Assembly: GCA_040506895.1 (NCBI GenBank)
Contig: JBEVVY010000001.1
Location: forward strand, 2,961,116-3,025,115
DNA from: Sedimenticola_A sp040506895
Lineage (GTDB): Bacteria > Pseudomonadota > Gammaproteobacteria > Chromatiales > Chromatiaceae
Reading direction: 5' to 3'
Length of the DNA: 64,000 nucleotides
The notes below the pieces were generated by a model. The model had not been told where the DNA came from. It made no database searches and saw only the letters and a list, made by a program, of their open reading frames with translations. Of the stretch, positions 18,164 to 27,204 are shown in pieces. Numbering within the stretch: position 1 is the first letter of the stretch; each line of letters begins with the position of its first letter. The position numbers and the translations under genes are program-made.

Positions 18164-20463
18164 TTAACGGCCTTTCCGATATGGGCTTCGAATTCGTCTG
18201 CCGGCATGAATCCTACCACGCGGTAGTTCTTCCGCTCATTGCCCTGGCGGTCGTAGAACATGATGCTGGGCGGTCCGGGCAGACCGAAGTGCCCCTGCAT
18301 CAGGGCCTGGTCGGTTTCGTCGTTTGCGGTGACATCAGCCTGCAGCAGCACGAAATCGCTTAGCGCCGCGATTACCTTGGGGTCGGAGAAAGTGTAGCGT
18401 TCCATCTCTTTGCAGGAGACGCACCAGTCGGCATAGAAGTCGAGCATCACCGGTTTGCCCGCTGCGCTGGCGGCAGCCACCTCGCGGTTCAGGTCGTCGA
18501 GGCTCTTGATGCGTTTGAAGTTGAGATGCTGGGCCTCGGCAGCGCCACCCGCACCACCGGCAAAGCCGATGCCGCGCAGGGGCTGCACGGTGTCCTTGCC
18601 GCCAGCAGCTGCGCCCACCAGCATCAATGCACCGTATACCAGCAGTACCACGCCGATGCCCTTCCAGAGCCTGTCCCAACCGGAGGCTTCTACCGGCAGC
18701 TGCTGCAGGGCGCCCATATAGACGGCGCTGGCGATCAGCAGGGCTCCCCACAGGAGCATGGCGACCGCCGCGGGCAGGATGCGTTCGAGCATGACGATGG
18801 CCACGGCGAGCAGGCCGACGCCGAAGACCGCCTTCACGGTATCCATCCAGGAGCCTGCGCGGGGGAGGAGCTTGCCGGCGGATGTGCCGATGGCCAGCAG
18901 CGGGGCGCCCATGCCCATGGAGAGGGCGTAGAGTGCCATGCCGCCGAGTACCGCATCACCTGTCTGGCCGATGTAGATCAGGGCGCCGAACAGCGGAGGC
19001 GCCACGCAGGGGCCGACGATCAGCGCGGATAACAGTCCCATGATGGCGACGCCCGCCAGGCTGCCGCCCTTCTGCTTGTTGCTCGCCTCGGTCAGCTTGC
19101 TCTGCCACTTGCTGGGCAGCTGGAGGTCATAGAAGCCGAACATGGAGAGGGCGAGCAGGACGAACACGAGCGCAAAGGTGCTGAGGATCCAGGGGTTCTG
19201 GAACGCTGCCTGCAGGTTGGCGCCCGACAGTCCCGCAATGATGCCCACCACGGTGTAGGTGAGGGCCATCGCCTGCACGTAGACCATGGAGAGGGTGAAG
19301 CCTTTCTTGGCCGAGATGTCGGTGCCGTGACCGGCAATGATGCCCGACAGGATCGGTATCATCGGAAATACGCAGGGGGTCAGCGAAAGCAGCAGTCCGA
19401 AGCCGAAGAAGGTGAGGATGATGAGCCAGGTGTTGCCGCTCCTGATGGTGGCCGCGATCTGGTCCTGCTCGGAGACGGGTTCGTCAAGGACCTGTTCGGC
19501 AGGTGCCGGTGGCGGGGTTGCGGCGGCTGTTGTGGCAGCGGCTGCGGCACTGATCCCCGGCAGGCTGAGCGGTTCGTTGCGGGTGATCGGCGGATAGCAG
19601 ACGCCGGCCTCCGCACATCCCTGGTATTTGACCTGCAGGGTGATGTCGGTGGCGGTGGTGTCGGTTCTGAGCAGGGGTACCAGCAGGTCGATGCCGTCGT
19701 GGTAGACCGGCAGGTCACCGGTGGTGCCGTCGGGGCGGATGGCATCCTTCTTGATGTCGGCCTCTGGCATCTGGTAGCTGCCCAGGCTGACCCCGTCACC
19801 CTTGGTGATCTGCAGCTTGATCTTGTCCTGGTAGAGGTAGGTTCCCTTGGCTATCTGCCATTTGAGTCGCAGGCTGTTGCCGTCCTCCACCTGGCTGCTG
19901 AAGATGAAGGCCTCCTCCGGGGGCAGGATTTCATCCTCTTCATCATCCAGTCCCAGCTCCTCGTTCAGCGCCTTGAGGGTGCCGAAGGGGGGTGGCACGG
20001 CGGCCGGGGCTGTTGTGCCTGCGGCGGCTGCAGGCAGCGACAGGCTGGTCTTCTGGGTGTGTGGCGGATAGCAGAGACCGGCATCGGCACAGCCCTGTGA
20101 CTTGGTGGTCAGCTCCAGGGTCGTTGTGCCGGCGGGGCGCTTCAGGATCGGCACCTCGACGGTCACGCGCTTGCGGTAGATCCCCACCTTACCGAAGAAC
20201 TCATCGTCCTTGATCTTTGCCGCCGGAAAGGTCGGCTCGCCCAGCTCGACGGTGGGATCCCCGCTGCTGAATTTGAATTTCTTCTGGTAGAGGTAGTAGC
20301 CGTCTGCAATATCCCAGCTGACCTGGATGGCGTCTGGCGTTTCGGCCCTGGCCGAGAGCCGGAAGGCGTCATCGGGCAGCAGGTAATCGTCACCGGACTG
20401 TGCGGACGACAGGGTGGTGAAGAGAATCAGCAGCAGGCCGGTGATCAGCCTGGTCGGGTTCAT
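18160..20463 (-). CDS. dsbD: Thiol:disulfide interchange protein DsbD with duplicated alpha domain
   Basis: DsbD carries electrons from cytoplasmic thioredoxin to periplasmic thiol proteins. From MNPTRLITG it has 767 residues, about 200 more than E. coli DsbD. After a signal peptide there are two consecutive DsbD-alpha domains, each with its own cysteine motif (CADAGLCYPP and CAEAGVCYPP). The eight-helix membrane domain follows (TPCVFPMIP, VGPCVAPP), then a C-terminal thioredoxin domain (DWCVSCKEM). The chosen start overlaps the cutA stop (ATGA); an in-frame ATG 15 bp upstream (MHNRT) is the alternative. The order cutA-dsbD-tlpA suggests one operon. Confidence 0.94.
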   Translation of the reverse strand: MNPTRLITGLLLILFTTLSSAQSGDDYLLPDDAFRLSARAETPDAIQVSWDIADGYYLYQKKFKFSSGDPTVELGEPTFPAAKIKDDEFFGKVGIYRKRVTVEVPILKRPAGTTTLELTTKSQGCADAGLCYPPHTQKTSLSLPAAAAGTTAPAAVPPPFGTLKALNEELGLDDEEDEILPPEEAFIFSSQVEDGNSLRLKWQIAKGTYLYQDKIKLQITKGDGVSLGSYQMPEADIKKDAIRPDGTTGDLPVYHDGIDLLVPLLRTDTTATDITLQVKYQGCAEAGVCYPPITRNEPLSLPGISAAAAATTAAATPPPAPAEQVLDEPVSEQDQIAATIRSGNTWLIILTFFGFGLLLSLTPCVFPMIPILSGIIAGHGTDISAKKGFTLSMVYVQAMALTYTVVGIIAGLSGANLQAAFQNPWILSTFALVFVLLALSMFGFYDLQLPSKWQSKLTEASNKQKGGSLAGVAIMGLLSALIVGPCVAPPLFGALIYIGQTGDAVLGGMALYALSMGMGAPLLAIGTSAGKLLPRAGSWMDTVKAVFGVGLLAVAIVMLERILPAAVAMLLWGALLIASAVYMGALQQLPVEASGWDRLWKGIGVVLLVYGALMLVGAAAGGKDTVQPLRGIGFAGGAGGAAEAQHLNFKRIKSLDDLNREVAAASAAGKPVMLDFYADWCVSCKEMERYTFSDPKVIAALSDFVLLQADVTANDETDQALMQGHFGLPGPPSIMFYDRQGNERKNYRVVGFMPADEFEAHIGKAVK

Positions 20464-20786
20464 TGTTCTGTTGTGCATTGTTCAACCCAGTGGAGATAGT
20501 CGGGGAGGCCCTGTTCTACAGGGACCGCGATGATCTCGGGAAGTTCATAAGGATGGAGCTCGACTATTTTCCGCTCCAGTTGTCTGTAACCTTGCCGGCT
20601 GGTCTTGATCAGCAGCAGGATCTCATCGGAGCGTTCCCGTTCCCCCTGCCATTTGTAGACGGAGGTGATGCTGCCCAGGATGTTGACACAGGCGGCCAGC
20701 TCCTCATCCACGACTTCCCCGGCAATCCTCTCGGCAGAGGCCTGGTCGGGACAGGTACAGTGGACAAGTAGCGTTTGCGTCGGCAT
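20460..20786 (-). CDS. cutA: Divalent-cation tolerance protein CutA
   Basis: CutA is a small trimeric protein of the CutA1 family, linked to copper tolerance but without a settled biochemical role. The 108-residue protein shows the family segments VHCTCPDQASAERIAG, ELAACVNILG, SVYKWQGE and HPYELPEIIAVP. It is the first gene of cutA-dsbD-tlpA and is divergent from fxsA, with 177 bp of shared upstream region. Confidence 0.95.
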   Translation of the reverse strand: MPTQTLLVHCTCPDQASAERIAGEVVDEELAACVNILGSITSVYKWQGERERSDEILLLIKTSRQGYRQLERKIVELHPYELPEIIAVPVEQGLPDYLHWVEQCTTEQ

Positions 20787-20963
20787 CGGGCAAAGATACA
20801 GGAACAGTCAGCAAGGGATCAATTTGTTCTGTGACCAGGGGATGACCCGCCGTTCATTACCTCTTCTGGCGGAGGGTAATCCGGTCCTGTCAGTGGCAGT
20901 TGGAAAGCCGGGCGGGTGATTGCCGGGTTGAGCGCCTCTTCGCTGAAGCGTAAGCTTCACACT

Positions 20964-21425
20964 ATGAATCCTCTTGTGATCTTTCTGCTGCTGTTTGTCG
21001 GAATCCCGCTGTTCGAACTCTATTTTCTGATAGAGGTCGGATCGGAGATAGGGGCGCTTCCGACTATATTTCTCACGATTTTCACCGCGGTACTTGGCGG
21101 AATTCTTGTTCGTATGCAGGGGTTTTCCACGGCCCTGCGTGTACGGGATGCGATGGAGCGCGGCGAGGTGCCGGCAGTGGAGATGATGGAGGGGGTGATG
21201 TTGCTGGTGTGCGGTATCCTGCTGCTGCTACCGGGCTTTTTCACCGACGCCTTCGGTTTCATCTGCCTGATTCCCCAGGCCAGGCGGGGCATGATCATCT
21301 GGATGCTGAAACGCAGCCGGATCATGCAGCACCCCCATGGGCCGGACATGCAGCGTCCGGGTCAGCACGGCAGCGGCCGGGTTATCGAAGGTGAGTTCGA
21401 GCGGGACAAGGATAAGCTGCCTTAG
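20964..21425 (+). CDS. fxsA: FxsA family membrane protein
   Basis: FxsA relieves exclusion of phage T7 by F plasmid in E. coli; its native role is unclear. From MNPLVIFLLLFVG the protein has 153 residues with four hydrophobic segments, including GALPTIFLTIFTAVLGGILV and VMLLVCGILLLLPGFFTDA, and a basic C-terminal tail. An upstream in-frame extension lacks family resemblance. In many relatives groES-groEL follow fxsA; here elyC on the opposite strand follows. Confidence 0.9.
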   Translation: MNPLVIFLLLFVGIPLFELYFLIEVGSEIGALPTIFLTIFTAVLGGILVRMQGFSTALRVRDAMERGEVPAVEMMEGVMLLVCGILLLLPGFFTDAFGFICLIPQARRGMIIWMLKRSRIMQHPHGPDMQRPGQHGSGRVIEGEFERDKDKLP

Positions 21426-21447
21426 CGACCCCTGCCTGAACTCAGCG

Positions 21448-22218
21448 TCAGATATTCACCTGCGCTCTCAGCCGGTACCAGAGCGTTCCCAGCAGCTCGT
21501 GGATCGCGCGTGAACTCACAGAGAGGCTCTGTACTCCGGGGTACCAGTCACGGGGCCTGGTTTCGAATCCGGCCCGCCGCTGGAAGCCGGTGGGTGCGGG
21601 TATCACGTCAACGCCCGCCTGCCTGAAGGCCTCCTGGGCGCGGGGCATGTGCCAGGCGTGGGTAACCAGCAGGATCTCGCGGATCTGCAGTTTGTCGAGG
21701 AGTGTCCCGGTCATCCGGGCATTGTCCCGGGTGGTGCGGCTTCGGTTCTCCACGGCGATCACCCTGGCGCCGAACTCCCTCTCCAGGATATCCCTCGCCA
21801 TGTCGGCTTCGGGTCTGCCTTCGTCGAGTCCGCTGCCGCCGCTGGGGATAACCGGTAGAGCGGTCTTTTTCGATAGCCAGGCGGCATAACGCAGACGTTC
21901 GAGCAGGCTGGCACTCACGGTCTCGATGCTGCTGTACTCCGGGGCGCCCAGTTGTCGGCCTCCACCCAGTACCACGATGGCCTGGGGGTTGTGGCTGCCG
22001 AGGCGGGCCAGGTTCAGCGGCGGCACGGTTTCGACGCTGGTGCTCAGTTCGCGCGCGATGAACGGGGTGCTCAGCAGGTAGAGTGATGCCAGGGTGATGA
22101 CCAGCAGCAGCTTGCCGAGAAAACCCCGGCTCATCATCAGGCCCAGAAGTCCCAGTATCACCAGGCCTCCCGGGGGGATGATCAGGCTTTTGATAAACCA
22201 GACCACCTGCTGTTCCAT
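21448..22218 (-). CDS. elyC: ElyC/SanA/YdcF-family (DUF218) membrane protein
   Basis: The family is linked to envelope biogenesis; E. coli ElyC affects lipid-carrier metabolism for peptidoglycan. The 256-residue protein has two N-terminal transmembrane helices and a periplasmic DUF218 domain with AIVVLGGGRQ, IPSGGSG, ENRSRTTRDNA and LVTHAWHMPRAQEAF. It is convergent with fxsA and lies 26 bp beyond the lipA stop on the same strand side. The specific role here is an inference. Confidence 0.85.
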   Translation of the reverse strand: MEQQVVWFIKSLIIPPGGLVILGLLGLMMSRGFLGKLLLVITLASLYLLSTPFIARELSTSVETVPPLNLARLGSHNPQAIVVLGGGRQLGAPEYSSIETVSASLLERLRYAAWLSKKTALPVIPSGGSGLDEGRPEADMARDILEREFGARVIAVENRSRTTRDNARMTGTLLDKLQIREILLVTHAWHMPRAQEAFRQAGVDVIPAPTGFQRRAGFETRPRDWYPGVQSLSVSSRAIHELLGTLWYRLRAQVNI

Positions 22219-22244
22219 TGCACTCTCCTTGTGTCAGTCCGGGT

Positions 22245-23213
22245 TCAGAGCAGGGGGTTCGCCTGCAGGTCGGCGTGATAGGAGGAGCGTACCATGGGGC
22301 CGCTGGCGACGTTTGAAAAGCCCATTTTCTCGCCCAATATGCGCAACTGCTCGAACTCCTCGGGGGTGACGAATCGCGACACGGGAAGGTGTTCCCGGCT
22401 GGGCTGGAGGTACTGCCCCAGGGTAAGCATGTTGCAGTCGTGTGCCCGCAGGTCTGACATCACCTGCTCGACCTCTTCCATGGATTCGCCCAGCCCCAGC
22501 ATCAGGCCCGACTTGGTCTGTACTTCCGGGTGCAGCTGTTTGAAACGCTGCAGCAGTTGCAGGGACTCCTGGTAATCGGCCCCCGGTCGGGTCTTGCGAT
22601 AGAGGGTGGGCACCGTCTCCATGTTGTGGTTGAAGACGTCCGGCTGGTGCTCACTGAACTGTTCCAGCGCGATCTCCATGCGGCCGCGGAAGTCGGGCAC
22701 CAGTATCTCGATACGGGTCTCGGGGCTGGTGTTGTGCAGCTGCCGGATGCACTCGGCGTAGTGGGTGGCCCCGCCGTCGCGCAGGTCGTCCCGGTCCACC
22801 GAGGTGATGACCACGTACTTGAGGCCCATCGCGCTTACCGCCTCGGCCAGGTTGTGCGGTTCATCTTGATCCAGGGGGCCGGGCTTGCCGTGGGCCACAT
22901 CGCAGAACGGGCATCGTCGGGTGCAGATGTCGCCCATGATCATGAAGGTGGCGGTGCCGTGATTGAAGCACTCGCCCAGGTTGGGGCAGGCGGCCTCTTC
23001 ACACACCGAGCTGAGCTTGGTCTCGCGCAGGATGCGCTTGATGCGGGTGACCCTCTCACCGCTCGGCACCTTGGCGCGTATCCAGCTGGGTTTGCGGGGC
23101 ATCTCCAGGGTCGGTTCCACCTTCACAGGGATGCGTGAAACCTTGTCGCTGCCACGCTGGTGGGTCTCGGGGGTATTGCGCGAGGGGGCGTTGTAGTCTT
23201 CGGGTTTGCTCAT
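22245..23213 (-). CDS. lipA: Lipoyl synthase
   Basis: LipA inserts two sulfurs into octanoyl groups on lipoyl domains by radical-SAM chemistry. The 322-residue protein has the N-terminal auxiliary cluster motif CEEAACPNLGEC and the radical-SAM motif CTRRCPFCDV; a family serine motif ends the protein (VRSSYHAD). It lies 14 bp after lipB, so lipoate assembly genes are adjacent. Confidence 0.97.
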   Translation of the reverse strand: MSKPEDYNAPSRNTPETHQRGSDKVSRIPVKVEPTLEMPRKPSWIRAKVPSGERVTRIKRILRETKLSSVCEEAACPNLGECFNHGTATFMIMGDICTRRCPFCDVAHGKPGPLDQDEPHNLAEAVSAMGLKYVVITSVDRDDLRDGGATHYAECIRQLHNTSPETRIEILVPDFRGRMEIALEQFSEHQPDVFNHNMETVPTLYRKTRPGADYQESLQLLQRFKQLHPEVQTKSGLMLGLGESMEEVEQVMSDLRAHDCNMLTLGQYLQPSREHLPVSRFVTPEEFEQLRILGEKMGFSNVASGPMVRSSYHADLQANPLL

Positions 23214-23227
23214 GGGAATGCCGGGTT

Positions 23228-23884
23228 CTATATGGGTGAGGGCGCGTCTGACAGAGTGTAACCGAGCCTGTCGCTGATGTATCCAGCCAGGTCCCGGGAG
23301 ACGGTGTCCAGTTCATCGGGGCCGCCGAGATCGGCAAGCTGGGTGACCTGGAGTCCGGGGTAACCGCAGGGATTGATTCTGGAGAAGGGCTCCAGGTCCA
23401 TGTTCACGTTGAGGCTGAGGCCGTGGAAACTGCAACCGCGGCGTACACGCAGGCCGAGGGCGGCGATCTTGCTGCCATTGACGTAGACCCCCGGTGCGTC
23501 GGTCCTCGCTTCTGATTCGATACCGTAGCCGGCGAGCAGGTCGATGATGCTCCGCTCGATCAGTGTCACCAGCTGCCTGACCCCCAGTCCGGCCCGACGC
23601 AGGTCGAGCAGGATGTAGGCCACCAGCTGGCCGGGGCCGTGGTAGGTCACCTGCCCGCCGCGGTCGCTCTTGACCACGGGGATATCGCCGGGCTCGAGCA
23701 GGTGCTCCGGCTTGCCCGCCTGGCCGAGAGTGTAGACCGGCGGGTGCTCCACCAGCCAGATCTCGTCCTCGGTCTCTCTGTCCCGTTGATCGGTGAACGC
23801 CTGCATCTGCTGCCACACCGGGGTGTAAGCCTGGACCCCCAGGTGGCGGAGATGGATCGGGTGGTTGGTCTTGGTGTCGGACAC
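23228..23884 (-). CDS. lipB: Octanoyltransferase LipB
   Basis: LipB transfers octanoate from acyl carrier protein to lipoyl domains, the substrate for LipA. The best start is a GTG (protein VSDTKTNHPIHLRHLG) whose first base overlaps the ybeD stop; this gives 218 residues (E. coli 213). A longer in-frame reading overlaps ybeD entirely and is not family-like. The motifs VEHPPVYTLGQ, RGGQVTYHGPGQLVAY and the catalytic-lysine region GSKIAALGLRV are intact. Confidence 0.95.
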   Translation of the reverse strand: MSDTKTNHPIHLRHLGVQAYTPVWQQMQAFTDQRDRETEDEIWLVEHPPVYTLGQAGKPEHLLEPGDIPVVKSDRGGQVTYHGPGQLVAYILLDLRRAGLGVRQLVTLIERSIIDLLAGYGIESEARTDAPGVYVNGSKIAALGLRVRRGCSFHGLSLNVNMDLEPFSRINPCGYPGLQVTQLADLGGPDELDTVSRDLAGYISDRLGYTLSDAPSPI

Positions 23885-24174
23885 TAGAGACTCATCAGGA
23901 CCTTTTCGTGGTCGGTGAGTGCCTGGTAGATATTGTCCAACTGCTGCTTGCTGGTGGCCTCGAAGGTCACGGTCACCGACAGGTATTTGCCTCCGTTGCT
24001 TTCGCGGGTCTTCACGGCGCCCTCGCCAAGGTTGGGTACATAGCGGGCGACGATGCCTGCCACCAGGGCGTCGAAGTCCGGTGTGGCATGCCCCATCGCC
24101 TTGACCGAAAACCGGCAGGGGAATTCCAGGAGTGTCTCTTTCTCTTCGCTCATCGGGTCTGTCTGTCTCGCCAT
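23884..24174 (-). CDS. ybeD: YbeD / DUF493 family protein
   Basis: This is a small ACT-like protein commonly found beside lipB; its function is not established. The start MARQTDPM overlaps the stop of the aminotransferase (TGATG), giving 96 residues. A start at MSEEKE, 21 bp in, is equally family-like (E. coli YbeD has 87). Conserved segments are LEFPCRFSVKAMG and SNGGKYLSVTVTFEATS. It is coupled to lipB downstream. Confidence 0.92.
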   Translation of the reverse strand: MARQTDPMSEEKETLLEFPCRFSVKAMGHATPDFDALVAGIVARYVPNLGEGAVKTRESNGGKYLSVTVTFEATSKQQLDNIYQALTDHEKVLMSL

Positions 24175-25067
24175 CAGTTGTCCGCGGTGCCGCCCCTGAC
24201 CTGCTGCTTGTAGCCGGCATAGATGCGGTGCATGGCCTTGAACATGGGGCCGGGTTGGCCATTTCCAACCCGCTGCCCGTTCAGTTCGACAACCGGCACG
24301 ATCTCCCGTGTCGAGCTGGTGATCCACACCTCGTCCGCGTCGCGCAGTGCCCGCTCCTCGATCTCCTCCTCACGGTGCGGGATGCCTTCTGCCGCTGCCA
24401 GTTCCAGCACCAGGTCCCGGGTGATGCCCGGAAGCAGCCGCTCTCCCTTGGGTGGTGTGCGGATCACCCCGTCAGAGACGATGAAGAGATTGCTTGCGGT
24501 ACCCTCGATAGCCTGTCCGTCGCGTATCAGGATCGCCTCGTTGGCGTCCTTGTCGCTGGCCTCTTCACGTAGCAGTACGTTGGCCAGCAGGGTGATCGCC
24601 TTGATGTTGCAGCGGTGCCAGCGGGTATCCTCCAGGGTGATCGCGGATATGCCTTTTTCAGCCAGTTCCGGGTTGACCGGCGGAATCGGATTGCTCATGG
24701 CGAACACGGTGGGTGAGGGTTGGGCCGGGATCAGGTGATCCCTTTTCGCCGCTGGGCCGCGGGTGACCTGGAGGTAGACCGCCTGGTCCTCTCCGGGTCG
24801 CTGGCTCACCAGTTGGTTGAGGATTCCGTGCCACGCCTTCTGGCTGTGTGGGTTCTCCATGCGGATCGCGTCCAGGCTGTCATCCAGTCGCTTGAGATGA
24901 TGATCGAGCCTGAAGAGGCGCCCCGCGTAGCATGGAATCACCTCGTATACGCCATCACCGAACAGGAAGCCACGGTCCATGACCGATATCTGTGCCTCCT
25001 CCAGGGGCAGGAAGCTGCCATTGAGATAGACCCGGACTGTATCGTTCACGATTATTCGCCTATTCAA
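24174..25067 (-). CDS. dat: D-alanine / branched-chain-like aminotransferase, class IV
   Basis: The 297-residue fold-type IV PLP enzyme has the PLP lysine in CNIKAITLL (Lys156) and the segments MDRGFLFGDGVYEVIP, EAILIRDGQAIEGTASNLF and LLPGITRDLVLELA. The pattern and its place next to dacC fit D-amino-acid transaminase, which makes D-glutamate and D-alanine for peptidoglycan. Another class IV aminotransferase activity cannot be excluded. The start overlaps the dacC stop by 8 bp. Confidence 0.88.
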   Translation of the reverse strand: MNRRIIVNDTVRVYLNGSFLPLEEAQISVMDRGFLFGDGVYEVIPCYAGRLFRLDHHLKRLDDSLDAIRMENPHSQKAWHGILNQLVSQRPGEDQAVYLQVTRGPAAKRDHLIPAQPSPTVFAMSNPIPPVNPELAEKGISAITLEDTRWHRCNIKAITLLANVLLREEASDKDANEAILIRDGQAIEGTASNLFIVSDGVIRTPPKGERLLPGITRDLVLELAAAEGIPHREEEIEERALRDADEVWITSSTREIVPVVELNGQRVGNGQPGPMFKAMHRIYAGYKQQVRGGTADN

Positions 25068-26217
25068 ACATCAGCAGCGCGCTGTCCTTGACGGTCTGCC
25101 AGATGCCCCCCTCTTCGACGCCCTCAAGCGCCACAAGGGGGCTCTCGGCCACCACCCGGTCACCCAGCATCACCTTCACCTTGCCCACTTCCTGTCCCTT
25201 CCGCATGGGGGCCATGATTTTCGGCGGGATGGTCATGCCGGGTTTCAGGTTCTTGTACTGGCGGCGTGGAATGGTTACCACCAGGTCCTCTTTCAGGCCA
25301 AGCCTGAGCTGTTCCGATGCCCCTTTCCAGACGCGCACCTGGGTCAGCGCTTCACCTGCGCCGTAGAGTCTGTGGGTTTCGTAGAAACGGAAGCCGTAGT
25401 TGAGCAGTGCCTGGCTCTCCTTGGCGCGGGCGTTCTCGCTCTTGGTTCCCATCACCACCGAGATCAGTCGCATGCCGTTGCGCTTGGCCGAGGCCACGAG
25501 GCAGTAGCCCGCCGCTTCGGTGTGGCCGGTCTTGATGCCGTCCACGGAGTCGTCACGCCACAGCAGCTTGTTGCGGTTGTGCTGCTTGATGTCGTTGAAG
25601 GTGAACTCCCTGACAGCGTACCAGCCGTAGTAGTCGGGGAACTCCCGGATGGTGGCGGCGGCGACCTTGGCGATATCGTTGGCTGTGGTGTAGTGGTTTT
25701 TGTCGGGAAGGCCGGTGCTGTTGACGAAGTTGGTATTGAGCATGCCGAGTCGCTGGGCGTGCTCATTCATGAGGGCGGCGAAGGTCTCCTCGCTGCCTGC
25801 AACATGCTCCGCCAGGGCGATGCTGGAATCGTTGCCTGACTGGATGATCATCCCTTTGAGCAGCTGTTCGACCGAGATCTGCTTACCCACCTCGATAAAC
25901 ATGCGGGAGCCGGGTGCGCGCCATGCCTTCTTGCTCACTCTCACCATCTCGTCGAGCTTGATGTTGCCCTCGGTGATCTCGCGCAGCACGACGTAGGCGG
26001 TCATGATCTTGGTCAGGCTGGCAGGCTCGAGCTGCTCGTTGGCATTGTTCTCGGCGAGCACGGCACCGCTGTCGAAATCGAGCAGCAGGTGACCGCTGGC
26101 GGCGATCTTCGGTGGGGCCGGTACCGGGGCGGCGGCCAGTGTGGAGGTACAGAACAGGCCCAGCAGAAGTGAGATCAGGGCGGTCTTGCGGGTCAGTATG
26201 GATAGCGCTACGAGCAT
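25060..26217 (-). CDS. dacC: D-alanyl-D-alanine carboxypeptidase (PBP5/6 type)
   Basis: It trims terminal D-Ala from peptidoglycan stem peptides in the periplasm. The 385-residue protein has a signal peptide ending near LAA-A and the three penicillin-binding motifs: SLTK (Ser67, Lys70), SGN (127-129) and KTG (from Lys229). A PBP5-type C-terminal domain follows, ending in an amphipathic membrane-associating helix (WQTVKDSALLMF). The symbol could equally be dacA. The gene heads dacC-dat-ybeD-lipB-lipA. Confidence 0.95.
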   Translation of the reverse strand: MLVALSILTRKTALISLLLGLFCTSTLAAAPVPAPPKIAASGHLLLDFDSGAVLAENNANEQLEPASLTKIMTAYVVLREITEGNIKLDEMVRVSKKAWRAPGSRMFIEVGKQISVEQLLKGMIIQSGNDSSIALAEHVAGSEETFAALMNEHAQRLGMLNTNFVNSTGLPDKNHYTTANDIAKVAAATIREFPDYYGWYAVREFTFNDIKQHNRNKLLWRDDSVDGIKTGHTEAAGYCLVASAKRNGMRLISVVMGTKSENARAKESQALLNYGFRFYETHRLYGAGEALTQVRVWKGASEQLRLGLKEDLVVTIPRRQYKNLKPGMTIPPKIMAPMRKGQEVGKVKVMLGDRVVAESPLVALEGVEEGGIWQTVKDSALLMFE

Positions 26218-26373
26218 GATGTTCGGGTTTCCGGGTTGATTTGTTCTTAGGGCCTGTTAACACTAATTCGATAGGCCCTGTATAAAGACAGCGAAATGGC
26301 TGCCGGGTTCGCCGGTTTCTGGCGCTATTCTAACCTGACAGCGGTGTCGGTGGTATGAGACCGGAATTCGCTT

Positions 26374-27204
26374 TCACTCGATGATGACATGGGAATCGGC
26401 CAGGCCGAGCTGGGAGAGCCTGAGGGTCAGGGCGTCTGCCTGCTCGACTCCCGGCAGGGGACCTACCTGTACCCGGTAGAGCGGGTGACCATGACGCTCG
26501 GCCTGCTGGATGCGGATGGTGCGGTTCAGCTCACCTGCCAGGCGCGAGCGCAGGCGATCCGCATTCTGCTGGCTGGAGAAGGCGCCCACCTGGATGAAGA
26601 TGCCCGGCTCCTCCACCGGGCCGGGTGTCGATGCTTTCACCTGCCGGAGCCTTGGGGCCGGCTCGCCCGGGTTGAGGGCGCGTACCTCCACCAGTCCTGT
26701 GCCCTTGCCCAGGATGCCCAGCTTGGTGGCGGCGGCGTAGGAGAGATCGATGATGCGGTTGTCGTGGAAGGGGCCGCGGTCGTTCACTTTCACGACCGCC
26801 TTGCGCCCGTTGCGCAGGTTTCTCACCTCGACATAGGTGGGCAGGGGGAGGCGCTTGTGGGCCGCGGTCATGGCGTACATGTCGTAGGGCTCGCCACTGC
26901 TGGTGCGCCGGCCGTGGAACTTGGTGCCGTACCAGGAGGCGATGCCCCGCTCGATGTAGCCCTGGCTGCTGTTCATGACGTGATAGCGCTTGCCAAATAC
27001 CACGTAGGAAGCCATGTTGCCGTAGCGGCTGCGCGGTTCGACGCGTGGGGTGGCGTCGGCAATGGTATCGGGGTCCAGTTTCCGGCTGGGGGCGCTGTCG
27101 GTCTGCTCAGGAAAGCCCGGTATGGAGGGGGGGCGAACCGAACAGCCTGCCAACAGCAACAGGCCGATTCCCGCACAGAGTGGGATAAGGCTATTTCTTG
27201 TCAT
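26374..27204 (-). CDS. rlpA: Septal-ring lytic transglycosylase RlpA, lipoprotein with SPOR domain
   Basis: RlpA cleaves peptide-free glycan strands at the septum in Pseudomonas. From MTRNSLIPL the protein has 276 residues. There is a lipobox (LLLAGC), a double-psi beta-barrel domain (GIASWYGTKFHGRRTSSGE, VKVNDRGPF) and a C-terminal SPOR domain (FIQVGAFSSQQNADRLRSRL). The start overlaps the mltB stop, so the two are coupled. An ATG 12 bp upstream is possible. Confidence 0.95.
   Translation of the reverse strand: MTRNSLIPLCAGIGLLLLAGCSVRPPSIPGFPEQTDSAPSRKLDPDTIADATPRVEPRSRYGNMASYVVFGKRYHVMNSSQGYIERGIASWYGTKFHGRRTSSGEPYDMYAMTAAHKRLPLPTYVEVRNLRNGRKAVVKVNDRGPFHDNRIIDLSYAAATKLGILGKGTGLVEVRALNPGEPAPRLRQVKASTPGPVEEPGIFIQVGAFSSQQNADRLRSRLAGELNRTIRIQQAERHGHPLYRVQVGPLPGVEQADALTLRLSQLGLADSHVIIE

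Noticed and set aside
23885..24268. N-terminal extension of LipB to 346 residues
   Set aside because: The extension overlaps ybeD in another frame and is not like LipB. The GTG start at 23884 gives the family length.
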